From NCBI GenBank assembly GCA_030248215.1, contig JASANG010002151.1:19901-83900 (forward strand): a DNA stretch of 64,000 nucleotides, in the 5' to 3' direction. Under the pieces are notes generated by a model, which did no database searches, was not told the origin of the DNA, and was given only the letters and a program-made list of their open reading frames with translations. Shown one piece after another: positions 10,301 through 19,574 of this stretch (its first letter is position 1; each line of letters starts with the position of its first letter). The translations under genes were made by a program, and so were the position numbers. Source of the DNA: Enoplolaimus lenunculus (Eukaryota; Nematoda; Enoplea; Enoplida; Thoracostomopsidae).

Positions 10301-13300
10301 TCAATTCATATTTACTCAACATTTCTCTGTACTCAACCAAATTACAAACAAATGCATAAATGCAAACATTCGACAGACAGGTCTGTGTAAGCCTAAACAT
10401 GAGCCTGAGCCTACAGTTAACGATCATATACTCGAACTGAGAAGATAATATTTTCAATTTTGTCGCTTTTATTTTAAGAAATCATTTTGTCAATTTTCTT
10501 GTTGTTTTCTAAACAAATAATTTTTTTTAATTTTGTTGCTCTTAGTTTAAAAAATCAATTTTTAATTTTGTCGCTTTCATTTAAGAAATCGTCATTTTCA
10601 ATTTTGTTGCTTTTTTTTCAAGAAATCTTTTTTTAATTTTGTTGCTTTTAGTTTAAAAAAATCAGTTTTTTTGTCGCTTTAATTTAAGAAATCACCTTTT
10701 TCAATTTTGTTGCTCTTTTTTCAAGAAATCATGTTTTTTTAATTTTTTGCTATTTTATCAAAAAAACGATGCGGTTTTTAATTTTTTTTGCACTTTTTGC
10801 AAGAAATCATTTTTCTAAAACTCATTTTTTAATTTTGTTGTTCTTTTTTAAAATATCATTTGTTTTAATTTTGTTATTCTTTTTTTGAGAAAACATCTTA
10901 TTTAAAATTGTACTCTTTCTTTCAAAAAGCCAACTTTTTAAAATTTCGTTGTTCTTTTTCAATATATAAGTTATCTTTTTCAATTTTGTCACTCTTTTCC
11001 AATTTTGTTGCACTTATTTGAAGAAAACTTCTGTTTCAATTTTGTTGTTCTTTTCTCAATTTTGTTGCTCTTTTTTTCGCTCTTTTCATAAAATCGCCTT
11101 TTTCAATTTTATTGTTCTTTTTTTTCAAAATTGTAAACCTTGAACGTGAAATTACTCAGACCTAAAATATTTTTTATTCCGCGGCATATAATTTAAAATT
11201 AGATAAAATTAGTTTAGGACACCCTAACATACAAACTATGCTCTCTCGTTAAAAAGAGCCAATGCGCGCTGTAGAAGAACGCGACAATTCATTACTTTAC
11301 CCGATATTTGTTCGATTTTAAGGAACCACTGCGTCCATGGATAGAAGGTGACATTCCTGCCACTGTGACAACATTCGATTTTACTGTTGGTAGCCCTGGC
11401 GGATTAAGGGGATATAGAGCTCAAAACGGTATGTCGTACGAGGTCATATGGCTTAAAGAATAGCAGCTTCGTAGGATCGATAAGACCATCAAACCTTAAT
11501 AAAGCTGAGAACGCAGCAGGCTCGTAGCCAGCTCAACTTGCTAGTGGGGCTTAAAAATTTTTTGAGGAGGGACTACAAAGATTTTCAATAATTTGCAAGC
11601 TAGGTTGAAAATTTTCTAGGGGGGACAAAATTTTTTTCAAGCTGGGCTACGCCCTCCTTGGTTCCCACCTTCGCTACGGGACCGGAAAGTAAGCGCTAAG
11701 AAAACTGGACTTTCGCAACCTATACACCTACGGTTGATACCCGGCGGAACGTCCTTTGAACTGTATTTAACATGGACCGTACACCGTATGTTTAGTGTGA
11801 GCAAAACGGCTTCACCTACTAGAAAATAGTTTACATTTTGATTACAATAATTTTATTCAGCATTAATAATACTCAATTTGTACAAAAGTTGACTTAGGCT
11901 TAGACTTAGGCTAAGGCTTTATTCTTAGGCTTTAGGCTTAGGCTTAGGCTTACGCTTAGACTTAGGCTTAGGCTTATTCTTAGGCTTTTAGGCTTAGGTT
12001 TAGGCCTAGAATTATTGTTCTTAAATTTGAAATATAATCGCTCACTTGACTCAAGAGTTATTGGATCAAATTGAAACTTGATGCTATTAAGGGTTGTTCG
12101 CTTGGTTTCTAGATTTTTCTCTGGTTGATTTCAGTGCTGAATTACAGAGTTCCCACTCCGCGTGTCGACGACCGGCGACACGCGGCGAGCATAGCGCAAT
12201 CCCGAGCGTAAAGTAAATCCGGCACCGGGTTTTAGCGTGAAAAATACCGGTGTACTCCGCAATGCATTTCAATCAACACTGCAAAAAATGGTGAGTCAAA
12301 TTGTCTCTCTCGGAAGTAGGCTTTTCCTGACTACACAAACTGAGTCAAATTCAACTGCACAACATTCAAATTCGATTCACTATGTCGCACTTTTGACTTC
12401 GGCGGAGTCGAATTTCACTCAGTTTGTGTAGTCAAAAAGCCTATTTCCGAGAGAGTCAATTTGATTCACCATTTTTTACAGTGTTCTTTTTATTAAGTAT
12501 TTACTATTTGGTTGAATGGGTTTTAGTAGCTACAACTTAGGTGCTATTTCGACTTTTTTTTCTAGGATCGCCCGCGAACGCAGGCGGATGGGTGTGGTAC
12601 GTTAATGGATTAATGGCTCCAGTATTGCATTTAAAACGCGGAACGCCTTATCGTTTTGTGTAAGTAGTTTCATCGTAATTAAAATACATATTTTATGCCG
12701 ATGTATAGGGCCGTAGGCGGCACAACGTCCTGGGGGGCGGGCAAAAGATTTTAAGGGGTTAAAAATAATGTTGCCGTACTCATAACTTTTGAGATAAAAA
12801 AATTTTCCACCGAGGTACCAAAATTTTTCCGCGTGGAGCTGAGCCACTCAGGCCATTTTGTGGCAACAGCCTTAAGCCGATGACATGTCATTTATTTTTG
12901 TAAAATCGTAAATAAAAATAACACAACTTTTCTTGCAATATTTATAAACTTTTTCGAAAAACATTTAAACTTTATTCATTTTTTGTTTACATTTTAGAAT
13001 TCGCGGAGCGACAAAATGGTATTTGTACATTTCAAATGATCGTTCTGGTGGATTTGAAATTCGTCCTGTCGAACAACAGCTGGTACGTTGAACTCGACCG
13101 CGGATTGAGAGCCATTCCCGATAGGCAAACCCGCGTGATATATTATAGTGAAAATGGTCGCAGTGAAGCAAACCAGAAACTAAAACTCAATTTTAGTACT
13201 AAATAGTAATTTTTTAATTTTGAACGATTTTTGTGTACCCAAGGCCCTGGTTCGTACCGTTTCGATCCGTCAGTGATATTGAATATTAATTGCTAAATGT

Positions 13301-16042
13301 ATCAATTTGGTGTAATGAGTCGGCTTCGGTCGTTCTTGACACGGAGGGCCAAAGTAAAGAATAGGGGCGGAACAGTTCTATAAGCATATCCCTAAGCCTA
13401 AGCCTAAGACTAAAGCCTAAGCGTAAGAATGAGCATATTCCTAAGCCTAAGCCTAAGTCAAGCAAAAATAGTCTAAAGTCTAAGGTTACTCTATTGTAGT
13501 CCAACAGAAAAGCGTTCCGCCCTGATCTTTATATGGGCCCCACGAAGCCTATTCGAGTACACCTTACAAGCTTGTGCGTTCAAGTAGCGTATACTGAAGT
13601 TTTCTGGGTGCTTGCAAATTTTGGTGCAATGGTGTGCAGTAGCAAATTATCCGTAACCAACATCCTGATGAGTGTTTTGATAAGCTGATTGCAGAGACAA
13701 GGAACGATACCGTTTCGCTAGGTGATGGTAAAAACACTCTACTTAAAATACGTTTAGTTATATTTTACTAATTTTGTAAGTATAAGTGTACTAAAAATAT
13801 TGAGTAAATTTTTGCGTAAGTAAAACTACCGCTGTCATTTCATGATTAGTTAAGCGGATGTATTAAAGCTAAGAATTTTGTGTTTGCTTAAAATGAAGTA
13901 AAACCTTGTCAAGCACCATAGTACGTAAAACCGGCACTAAATTCGGCAACAGTTTTATTTATATTTAAACCAATCAGGTAAACTATAGGCCTGTAAAAGC
14001 GCCTATTTTGATTTATGCATCGCTTTTGGAGTTTCGAGAGGGTACACATCCTCCTAATTTCGGGTTCTGAATACGTCCATGGTTGTTTGGTTTGGTTGCA
14101 AAAAGGGGTCAGCTCTGAAAAATAAGGAACAAATCATATCTGATTGGATTTATTCCGTTTTAGTTATTTTGTTTAACTGACAGTATTGATTTTTCAGGCA
14201 GTCACTGTATATGCAAGACAAATAGGTTAGTTTATATCTAAATATTTTTTATTGGAAACAGTGTTACAGTGGTCATTTTTGGTTCAGAGTTCGAATTTTT
14301 AACGGTGCGTAAACAGATTTCTTTCAACTTCAGCGATGGAACTAAATACCTTCTGGAAATGGTCACAGTGGTTAATGACGAAATTTGGTTTCGCTCATTG
14401 AGCTCGCTTTAAAAAATGCTTTTCAGATTTTCAAGCCAATAGATTATGGCCGTAACATTAGAAATAAACTAAGCATATATATTTTTAAGCCTAAGCTTAA
14501 GCCAACGCGCAAGAATGAGCTTATACGCAAGTCTAAGCCTAAGCTTTCAAGCTAAAAAATAGTCTAAAGCTAAAGCGTACTCTATTGCAGTCATGCAGAA
14601 AAAACGTTCCATCCGTGATCGTTACATGGGCCAGTGTTTTCAGTTGTAAAATGTTTTAGCAAGTGATAAGGAGACAATATTTCAAGTAATATCATCCTGA
14701 AACAAAATCCTGACTATAAATAAATAAAAGATATCTTAATCAAATGTTATTGGCTTTTTAAATAAATTTCAGAACCAACCAATCAGCTGTGTTACTACCG
14801 CCGTCGTAACATTCATGAAGACCCGGACGATTTTGATTCGTTCGAATCATTCAAGCGACTTGCGCTGTTTCCCAAAGAATGTAACAACGACCAATCAACG
14901 CCCAGTCAATTCACCTTCACTCCCACACGTGGAATGCCTGACGTACTGTTTTATGGAGTGAGTTCCGTTTTGTAGCTTCAAGCCAGCGGTGTTCGTAGGC
15001 AGAGCCATGCATTGAACGCCTCAAACGAAGGTGCCGGTGTAAAATAGACCCGACCCTGAAGAACAAAACAAAATTCTTTGACGTTTTTGAATACAAAAAT
15101 ACGTCTGGCTTCTCGCTCGAACCACTCAACTGGAGTCGAGCAGCTACGAAAATTTTTCCACTCGACTGAAATAGTGTCTGGCTTCTGGCTCACTTCGACC
15201 ACGACGTTTCTTTCGCTACTCAGCATCAGTTTTTAATCTCATATGTTAGCTATTCTTGTATTCGACCAATGTAAAGAACAGAGGCGGAACAGTATTATAA
15301 GCATATTCCTAAGCCTAAGCCTAAGCCTAAGCCTAAGCGAAAGAATGAGCATACGCCTAAGCTTACGACTAAGCCTAAGCCTAAACCAAGTAAAAAATTA
15401 CTTTAAATCTGAGTTTACTCTATTATAGTCCCACAGAAAAACGTTCCGCCCCTGATCTTTACATTGGCTGTGTATTCCATTCACGGACATACTCCAAACT
15501 GAAGTTTGGTGCAAGTGTTCTGACAGTAGGTTTGCTGCTTTCTCGCTCGTTTCGCTCTTCAATAATGTGCCGTTGTAACACGACAGTAAATATTTTGTGC
15601 CGGAACGTTTTCCTGCGGAACTGTAACAGAGTAAACTTAAGGTTTTAGACTGATTTTTTGCTTAGGTTTCGGCTTAGGCTTAGGCTTAGGTATAGGCTCA
15701 TCCTTACGCTTAAGCTTAGGCTTAGGCTTCGGCTTAGACTTAGGCTTAGTAATAGGCTCATCCTTACGCTTAAGCTTAGGCTTAGGCTTAGGCTTAGGAG
15801 TACGCTTGTACACTGTTTCGGCCCTGTTCTATACATGGGCCAACTTATGGAAGGGGTTCCAAAGCCCTTGGATTCGATTTGCCGGTTACGGTATACTTTA
15901 CACCGCGGTCCTTTACGCCGGACGGTGAGACAGCTGGAAATGTTTTGAGTCAATTTTTATTGTACTTTTCAGACAAATTTAATACTTAATATTTTAGTCA
16001 CTCAATTATTACAATATGGGTGGCAAAATCGTACTCGAATAG
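1399..16042 (+). CDS. Knickkopf-like secreted protein with two DM13 domains (13 exons)
   Basis: Exons: 1399-1411, 2810-4387, 5063-5171, 6937-7048, 7770-7938, 9154-9250, 10029-10203, 11323-11428, 12566-12659, 12998-13082, 14198-14225, 14773-14957, 15998-16042. All junctions are GT-AG with agreeing phases, giving 931 residues. Residues 1-19 form a signal peptide (hydrophobic TIALVVCIASAGA). Residues 20-495 are charged, Gln/Asn/Ser-rich and Tyr-rich, and look disordered. DM13-1 spans about 497-603 (GELSGAQVYLVNDTTLQLVG, then HLVINCPNG near its end). DM13-2 spans about 620-740 (ETIVVDLPNNVDILDVDF). The C-terminal part (GGWVWYVNGLMAPVLHLKRG, GGFEIRP, FTFTPTRGMPDVLFYG, YYNMGGKIVL) resembles the plastocyanin-like region of insect Knickkopf. 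That protein organises chitin and cuticle, and normally has a DOMON domain between these parts. No DOMON exon was found. The 5-codon first exon and the last exon are the least certain; an acceptor at 15972 would give a longer unrelated tail ending at 16095. Extracellular matrix role is inferred by homology. Confidence 0.75.
1611..1849. mobile_element. TIR element, family D
   Basis: It begins CACTGTAAATTTTAATGAGT and ends CTCACTGGAATTTTCAGTG. The interior is filled with GAGTTGATT/AATCAACTC motifs in both orientations, so the element folds back on itself. It lies in intron 1 of the Knickkopf-like gene. Sister copies are at 5694-5930 and 9662-9915. Confidence 0.7.
2122..2354. mobile_element. Telomere-motif MITE, family A
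   Basis: The left end reads GGCGAATGTAACGAACAGGG and the right end GCCCCTGATCTTTACATGGG, imperfect complements of each other. The core has two CCTAAG arrays separated by a GTAAGAATGAG-type spacer, followed by AAGCTTAAGCTTACTCTATT. It sits in intron 1. Confidence 0.75.
2527..2780. mobile_element. Telomere-motif MITE, family A, opposite orientation, 29 bp from an exon
   Basis: Same family as 2122-2354 but inverted, starting GGCCCATGTATAGAACAGGG and ending near TATATGTGCC. It carries one of the longest CTTAGG arrays of the window (about 2640-2740). It ends only 29 bases upstream of the 2810 exon start, so the polypyrimidine tract and branch site of intron 1 lie next to it. Confidence 0.75.
4609..4785. 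mobile_element. GC-rich TIR element, family H
   Basis: A 177-bp block in intron 2 with ends AGGGTGGCACTATAC and the near-complement GTATAACGCCACCCT. The interior is unusually GC-rich for this window and full of ACCGTCCG/CGGACGG motifs in both orientations. A decayed relative lies at 6497-6622. Confidence 0.6.
5352..5470 (+). mobile_element. tRNA-derived SINE
   Basis: GATAGCTGAGTGGTGATGG matches an A-box and GAGTTCTAATCC a B-box of an RNA polymerase III promoter, at tRNA-like spacing. The tail GAAAATATTCATGTGAGAAA is shared with copies at 27466-27565, 30686-30805, 44654-44752 and 54557-54655. It is in intron 3 of the Knickkopf-like gene. Because the tail recurs next to other tRNA-like heads, a SINE fits better than a tRNA gene. 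Confidence 0.6.
5694..5930. mobile_element. TIR element, family D
   Basis: Ends CACTGTAAATTCCAG and CTGGAATTTACAGCG are flanked by TA on both sides. The interior contains many GAGTTGATT-type inverted motifs. Located in intron 3. Confidence 0.7.
6149..6356. mobile_element. Telomere-motif MITE, family A
   Basis: Starts GGCAAATGTAAAGAACAGGG and ends CTCCTGTTCTTTACATTGGCC. The CCTAAG core is short and degenerate. Located in intron 3. Confidence 0.7.
6497..6622. mobile_element. Decayed GC-rich element related to family H
   Basis: The block carries GGACGGC, GGTGACGG and GCGACGGACAGGG motifs and ends near AAAAGTATAGCGACACCCTT, resembling the right end of 4609-4785. No clear left terminus was found. 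Confidence 0.4.
6673..6885. mobile_element. TIR element, family D, degraded right end
   Basis: Starts CACCCTGTAAATTCCATTGA and carries the GAGTTGATT/AACTCAGA motifs of family D. The right terminus is not recognisable. It lies within about 50 bp of the 6937 exon start. Confidence 0.5.
7462..7678. mobile_element. TIR element, family E
   Basis: Ends read GTCAAATGTGTGTAGCACCT and ATGCTGTACACATTTGAGAA, which are near-complements, with GTAACCAATTGGT and TTACTAACGAATGATAG as subterminal inverted parts. Sister copies are at 17797-18026, 22931-23149 and 29066-29286. Confidence 0.65.
7967..8283. mobile_element. TIR element, family F
   Basis: A block in intron 5 whose outer ends carry AGAATGTGCAACTCTTGGGG and CAGTTGCACACTCTTG in opposite orientation. 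The inner repeats GGTACAAAATGTACC and GCAACGCGTGCCGGGTACC are shared with copies at 18994-19395, 43745-44065 and 55260-55590. Confidence 0.55.
8310..8555. mobile_element. Telomere-motif MITE, family A, apparently two copies fused
   Basis: Begins GGCCAATATACAGAACAGGG and ends GCCCCTGATCTTTACATTGGCC. A second internal left end (CAATGTATATACCAGGGCCG, near 8392) indicates one copy truncated by or recombined with another. Located in intron 5. Confidence 0.65.
8545..8795 (-). other. Unrecognised coding-like open stretch inside intron 5
   Basis: On the minus strand about 80 codons are open from an ATG at 8795, including FGMQTDPTLGQFLIE and LRTDILVVFFGDAITHRIIK. It overlaps no MITE until 8555. It is antisense to the Knickkopf-like gene and lies within an intron. 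I do not recognise the product and see no conserved motif. It may be a fragment of a nested gene, a relic of a mobile element, or chance. Confidence 0.25.
8950..9050. mobile_element. Family G element, right-truncated
   Basis: Begins CTGTAGCTAGCTCACCTTGC, followed by AATTTTTCAGGAGGAG and TTTACAAGCAAGGTTGAAAA. This matches the left half of family G (complete copies at 11521-11683 and 25068-25235). The right half with the inverted GGCTACGGG end is missing. Confidence 0.5.
9283..9470. repeat. 43-bp tandem repeat, about four units
   Basis: The unit contains GCAAGTTATTGCTGCAAAAA followed by CTTACACGTGTAAAATTGCAG. The last three units are almost identical. The core TTACACGTGTAA is a perfect palindrome, so each unit can form a small hairpin. 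It starts about 30 bp downstream of the 9154-9250 exon, in intron 6. Confidence 0.8.
9662..9915. mobile_element. TIR element, family D
   Basis: CACTGTAAATTCCAATAAAT at the left and TCACTGAAATTTACAGCG at the right are flanked by TA. Full-length like 5694-5930. Located in intron 6. Confidence 0.7.
10455..11145. repeat. AT-rich degenerate minisatellite in intron 7
   Basis: About 690 bp made of some 13-14 diverged units of roughly 50 bp, each reading like CAATTTTGTTGCTCTTTTTT followed by TCAAGAAATCATTT. The strand bias (T-rich on plus) is constant through the array. It accounts for most of the intron between the 10029-10203 and 11323-11428 exons. Confidence 0.7.
11521..11683. mobile_element. TIR element, family G
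   Basis: Starts CTCGTAGCCAGCTCAACTTG and ends with TTCGCTACGGG. The inner pair CTTGCTAGTGGGG / AGCTGGGCTACGCCC and the central TTTGCAAGCTAGGTTGAAAA are diagnostic. Copies recur at 25068-25235, 32075-32232, 34662-34825, 44260-44418 and 54890-55050. Confidence 0.6.
11890..12010. repeat. Interstitial CTTAGG array
   Basis: Repeats of CTTAGG with a few TTTAGGC and TTCTTAGG variants. No convincing terminal inverted repeats are visible, so this may be a truncated telomere-motif MITE. Located in intron 8. Confidence 0.6.
12277..12483. mobile_element. Fold-back MITE, family C
   Basis: CACTGCAAAAAATGGTGAGT at the left mirrors CACCATTTTTTACAGTG at the right, with GAGAGAGTCAATTTGA inner arms. Located in intron 8. 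Confidence 0.75.
13347..13539. mobile_element. Telomere-motif MITE, family A
   Basis: Ends GGCCAAAGTAAAGAATAGGG and CGCCCTGATCTTTATATGGGCC; two CCTAAG arrays around GTAAGAATGAGCATATTCCT. Located in intron 10. Confidence 0.75.
14446..14633. mobile_element. Telomere-motif MITE, family A, left end eroded
   Basis: The right end CCGTGATCGTTACATGGGCC and the AAGCTAAAGCGTACTCTATT subterminal part are clear. The left end is degenerate. Located between the 28-base microexon and the 14773 exon. Confidence 0.6.
15264..15468. mobile_element. Telomere-motif MITE, family A
   Basis: Starts GACCAATGTAAAGAACAGAG (near 15264) and ends GCCCCTGATCTTTACATTGG, with CCTAAG arrays between. Located in the last intron of the Knickkopf-like gene. 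Confidence 0.75.
15599..15842. mobile_element. Telomere-motif MITE, family A, opposite orientation
   Basis: Begins GCCGGAACGTTTTCCTGCGG and ends GCCCTGTTCTATACATGGGCC. Two CTTAGG arrays are separated by the spacer AGGCTCATCCTTACGC. It lies only about 130 bp from the preceding copy, in inverted orientation, and the pair could fold on itself in the transcript. Confidence 0.75.
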
Positions 16043-16325
16043 CGTCAACTCAACGCCAACTTGTGCCACGGACAGATGAAAATCTTTGCGTTTAGTTCCA
16101 GTCCACAATGCTGGCTAAATCCAAAACGTCTAAAGCTGGTAATGATTGTACAGGAATAAGCTTAGCAACAGATTTAGTATAACAGACGTGCGTTAGTAGG
16201 CTGCTGTATACATTTAGCACATTAGTAATTGTATAACAATTAATGACTTGCTTAGAAATTTGAATTCGTGGATAATTGTTCGCAAGATTATAAATTGGCA
16301 AATTGTTAAAGTTAGCTCAAGTTCT

Positions 16326-16737
16326 GTAGTGACCCGAAAAAGAACAGGGACTGATATTTATTTCGCCTCTCCAAAGGGAATCCAGCCTGTTATTCGGTTA
16401 CGGGCTGTTATTTATTTTTAATCCGTCCATCGTTGCATGTTCAGTATTGCAGCTATTCGATGAATCAAATATTTATATGTCTTCTATCAAAAGCTAAAGC
16501 AATAATGCAACGTTATACTTAGGAATGCACATTCAAAACTTGTTTATGTTTTAAAGTTTCGAACTCGACTTTATTTGAGCCTGCAGTCATTTATGCACTA
16601 CAATGAAAGATAATTCACATTCATGGGCTCTAATTAAGGTTTGCAGACTCTATCCGCTTACGGACGCTTATAAGGGATACGGACTCTTGTTGATTGGGAT
16701 TCAAAATGAAGACGCTCCTCTTATTCTGGTCACTACC
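16326..16737. mobile_element. TIR element, family J
   Basis: GTAGTGACCCGAAAAAGAAC at the left and CCTCTTATTCTGGTCACTAC at the right are imperfect complements about 410 bp apart. The same ends occur at 32627-33055. It is just downstream of the Knickkopf-like gene. No transposase is visible. Confidence 0.55.
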
Positions 16738-17006
16738 GTATATAAGAAAGCACATTTACCTGACAAGTACAGAATATACATTTTAAAGGTCACTGGTTTC
16801 CTTGTATTTCTGTTGGCACATCCTTGACAACAAGGATAGTGCTTGGTAATATTTCATTTTTACAGGGGCTGAGTTGAGTCAATGTTTTCATTTTGTTTAC
16901 GATCTGGTTGAATTTCAATTCAAAATTGATACTTTTTACATTTTAAGCTTGGATTATGGGTAAAAACAGCATAACATTAACAGTTGCCCATATAATATGT
17001 GATGGT

Positions 17007-17227
17007 ATATATGTCGTAGGCCATTGACTTATGGACCAATCAGATTTGAGTATTTGGACAGGCGCAATGCCGTCAACCAATCAGTGTTGATGTTACATCA
17101 CTGCTGTTTTGCGATATCTCTAAATCGCTATTTGGCCAAGGTCAAAAACTGCTATTTGCTTCCAATAGCAGATTGGCCTAGCCCAATTTGTAATTGGCAT
17201 GAATAGCAGATTGGCCTACGACATATA
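17007..17227. mobile_element. TIR element, family K
   Basis: TATATGTCGTAGGCCATTGA at the left mirrors ATTGGCCTACGACATATA at the right. The interior repeats AATAGCAGATTGGCCTA in direct orientation near the right end. Only this copy was noticed. Confidence 0.6.
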
Positions 17228-17533
17228 CATTAGAGTATTGCAGTTTTACATACGATATTGAACTCTGAATCTCATTATTTGTAATTATTATTAAATAAAA
17301 ATTGTTTCATATTTTAAAACCAAACCAAGGAATCAGAATCGGGTTACGCTTCAAATTTAAGCCACTACAGTGACTAAAGCCGGACAATCATCACGTTTCT
17401 GAGGATTCATGCCCCAACTGAACTTGGGTTTCGCTCGTATTTCCGTTCGGTAGGGTATAATATCATCTGAGAGAGTTTACGAGCGGTCGTAACGACAGAA
17501 AAATTTTGTAACCCAAAAAGGTATAAGTGTGTC

Positions 17534-17747
17534 GGTCAATGCAAACAACAGGGGCGGAACAGTATTATAAGCATATTCCTACGCCTAAGCCTGAGCCTAA
17601 GCGTAAGCCTAAGCGTAAGAATGAGCATATACCTAAGCCTATGCCTAAGCCTATGTCTAAGCCAAGCAAAATAATTAGTCTAAACCTTAAGCTTACTCTT
17701 TTCTAGTCCCACTGAAAAACGTTCCACCCCTGATCTTTACATAGGCC
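17534..17747. mobile_element. Telomere-motif MITE, family A (near-consensus)
   Basis: Starts GGTCAATGCAAACAACAGGG, ends ACCCCTGATCTTTACATAGGCC. Two CCTAAG arrays flank GTAAGAATGAGCATATACCT and are followed by AACCTTAAGCTTACTCTTTT. Confidence 0.75.
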
Positions 17748-17796
17748 AGTGTGTCTCGGAACAGATATTCTCGTTTACCAGCATACTAAAAATCTT

Positions 17797-18026
17797 GCCC
17801 GTACTCTCAAATGGGTGTTGCATCATTCAACAGTTGGTTATAGGTTTTATATTAACTTTCGAACCAGCGAATACTGATACTCATAATTCAGCACAATTTT
17901 CGCATATGATAATATGTTTTACTTCCGTAACGCATTTCGGTTCAACTGCTGCAATTAAACCAGTGAGTTTGAAAAAACCTATTACAAACTGACAATAGTT
18001 GCTATATACATTTGAGAATATGGACC
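17797..18026. mobile_element. TIR element, family E
   Basis: GCCCGTACTCTCAAATGGGT at the left and CATTTGAGAATATGGACC at the right are near-complements. The interior carries GGTTATAGGTTTT and AAAAACCTATTACAAACTG as inner inverted arms. Confidence 0.65.
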
Positions 18027-18416
18027 CTAGTCTTAGATAAAGTATAAACTGGCGGATATTCACCAAACACACACATATATACAACTGAGTATACTGAAAA
18101 AATATGCAAAAGTATTGCAGTATACGTAAAAAAATGTGTAAAAAAAGACTGTAATAAATGTGAAAATTAGTAAAAATTAAGTACAAAATGTACATTTAAA
18201 AATTAAAAAAAACAAACAGTTTTGAGTAACCGCAGAACATACAACCAAAGGTCATGCGACATAAATAAATTGAGAAAAAATATCAAGAATTACTTAAAAT
18301 GTAATCAATTTGGTTAATACGTAAGGGTTTTCGCAAATTAAAAGCGAGTGTGGTGTTTTGGTTCGAGAAAATTTTTGAATTTCAAAAAATTATCTTTATC
18401 ATTCAATAAATAATTT

Positions 18417-18621
18417 GGCCAATGTAAAACACAGGAGCGGAACAGTATTATAAGCATATGCTTAAGCTTAAGCCAAAGCCTAAGCCTAAGCGTAACAGAA
18501 TGAGCCATTCATAAGTCTAAGCCTATTAAGGCTAAACCAAGCAAAAAATTAGTCTAAAGCTTAAGCTTACTGTTTTCTAGTCCCACAGAAAAACGGTCCG
18601 CCCCTGATCTTTACATGGGCC
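18417..18621. mobile_element. Telomere-motif MITE, family A
   Basis: Ends GGCCAATGTAAAACACAGGA and GCCCCTGATCTTTACATGGGCC; CCTAAG array interrupted by a GTAACAGAATGAG spacer. Confidence 0.75.
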
Positions 18622-18993
18622 AATAGCTTTTAAGCAATGATGGGCTCGAATTATTTTGAAACAAATTTTGTGCATATTTGGTGGCGTTTCATATAGTGAA
18701 GTCGATTATATGATTGTGTTATTGAAATGAGTTATGGTCGATCAAAGTTGACAAAAATTTTAGCGATTATTGCAAAACCTCAAATTAATGAAACGAATAA
18801 TAGAGTAATAGTAATGTGATGTACAAACACATCGCCTAAAGCATGCTGATTGCATCTAAAGTGCATTCGCGAAAGAAACCATTTTTAGTACTATTGTTAA
18901 TTGTTTGCTACATATCATTTTGGACATTAGGTTTTTGTACCGAACCGACAATTTTCACAGCTATGACTAGGTAACAGGTCACTTGTACCAAGA

Positions 18994-19395
18994 GTGTACG
19001 ATACTTAACAAGAGTGTGCAACTAGCTGGCCTGTTCATGGTACAACATGTACCAGCACGCGTTACGTTTTTGCCTGACCCTACCCTTATATGGGGTCGAT
19101 TTCAGTTTTAATGCACGTTTAAGCGCTGTTTGCTTTTAAACGGAAAATGTATGAAGATTTATGATTGCAGCGTATTTATACTATTTATTTGAAAGTGTGA
19201 TCCCCCCAAGTCAGAGGTGGTTGGCCAAAAATGCAACGCGTGTTCGGTGCATTCTTTTCTACACAGAACTTGCACTCTTGCTAAATACCAGGAGTCGATG
19301 ATGCATACTCCTACAAGAGTAGGCAACCGGGTACATTCCGTGCAGAAAAAATGTACCTAAGTAGCACTCGTTGCGTTTTTGGCCTACCTTCCCTA
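18994..19395. mobile_element. TIR element, family F
   Basis: Contains AAGAGTGTGCAACTAGCTGG near the left, GGTACAACATGTACC, and the inverted ACAAGAGTAGGCAACCGGG towards the right. It abuts the family B element that starts near 19395. Confidence 0.5.
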
Positions 19396-19574
19396 ATTTA
19401 AAGAGCGTCCAGGTTTCTGTTGGGTCTATGAAACAGTAACGATAGATTCTAGATTACATTTTTTGCTTAGGCTTAGGCTTAGGCTTCGGAACACATTTTT
19501 GAAACGCTTAGGCTTAGGCTTAGGTTTAAGAACACGCTTAATCTACTGTTACGCCCGTTAAAGTAACATTGGCC
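19395..19574. mobile_element. Telomere-motif MITE, family B
   Basis: Left part AGAGCGTCCAGGTTTCTGTT is the family B subterminal motif; the core has two CTTAGG arrays around GAACACATTTTTGAAACG; the right end is CCCGTTAAAGTAACATTGGCC. Confidence 0.7.

Noticed and set aside
15998-16095. Alternative last exon of the Knickkopf-like gene starting at 15973 and ending at 16095
   Set aside because: It is in phase and open, but the shorter exon 15998-16042 restores the YYNMGGKIVL match expected at the end of this protein type. The longer form stays possible as a splice variant.
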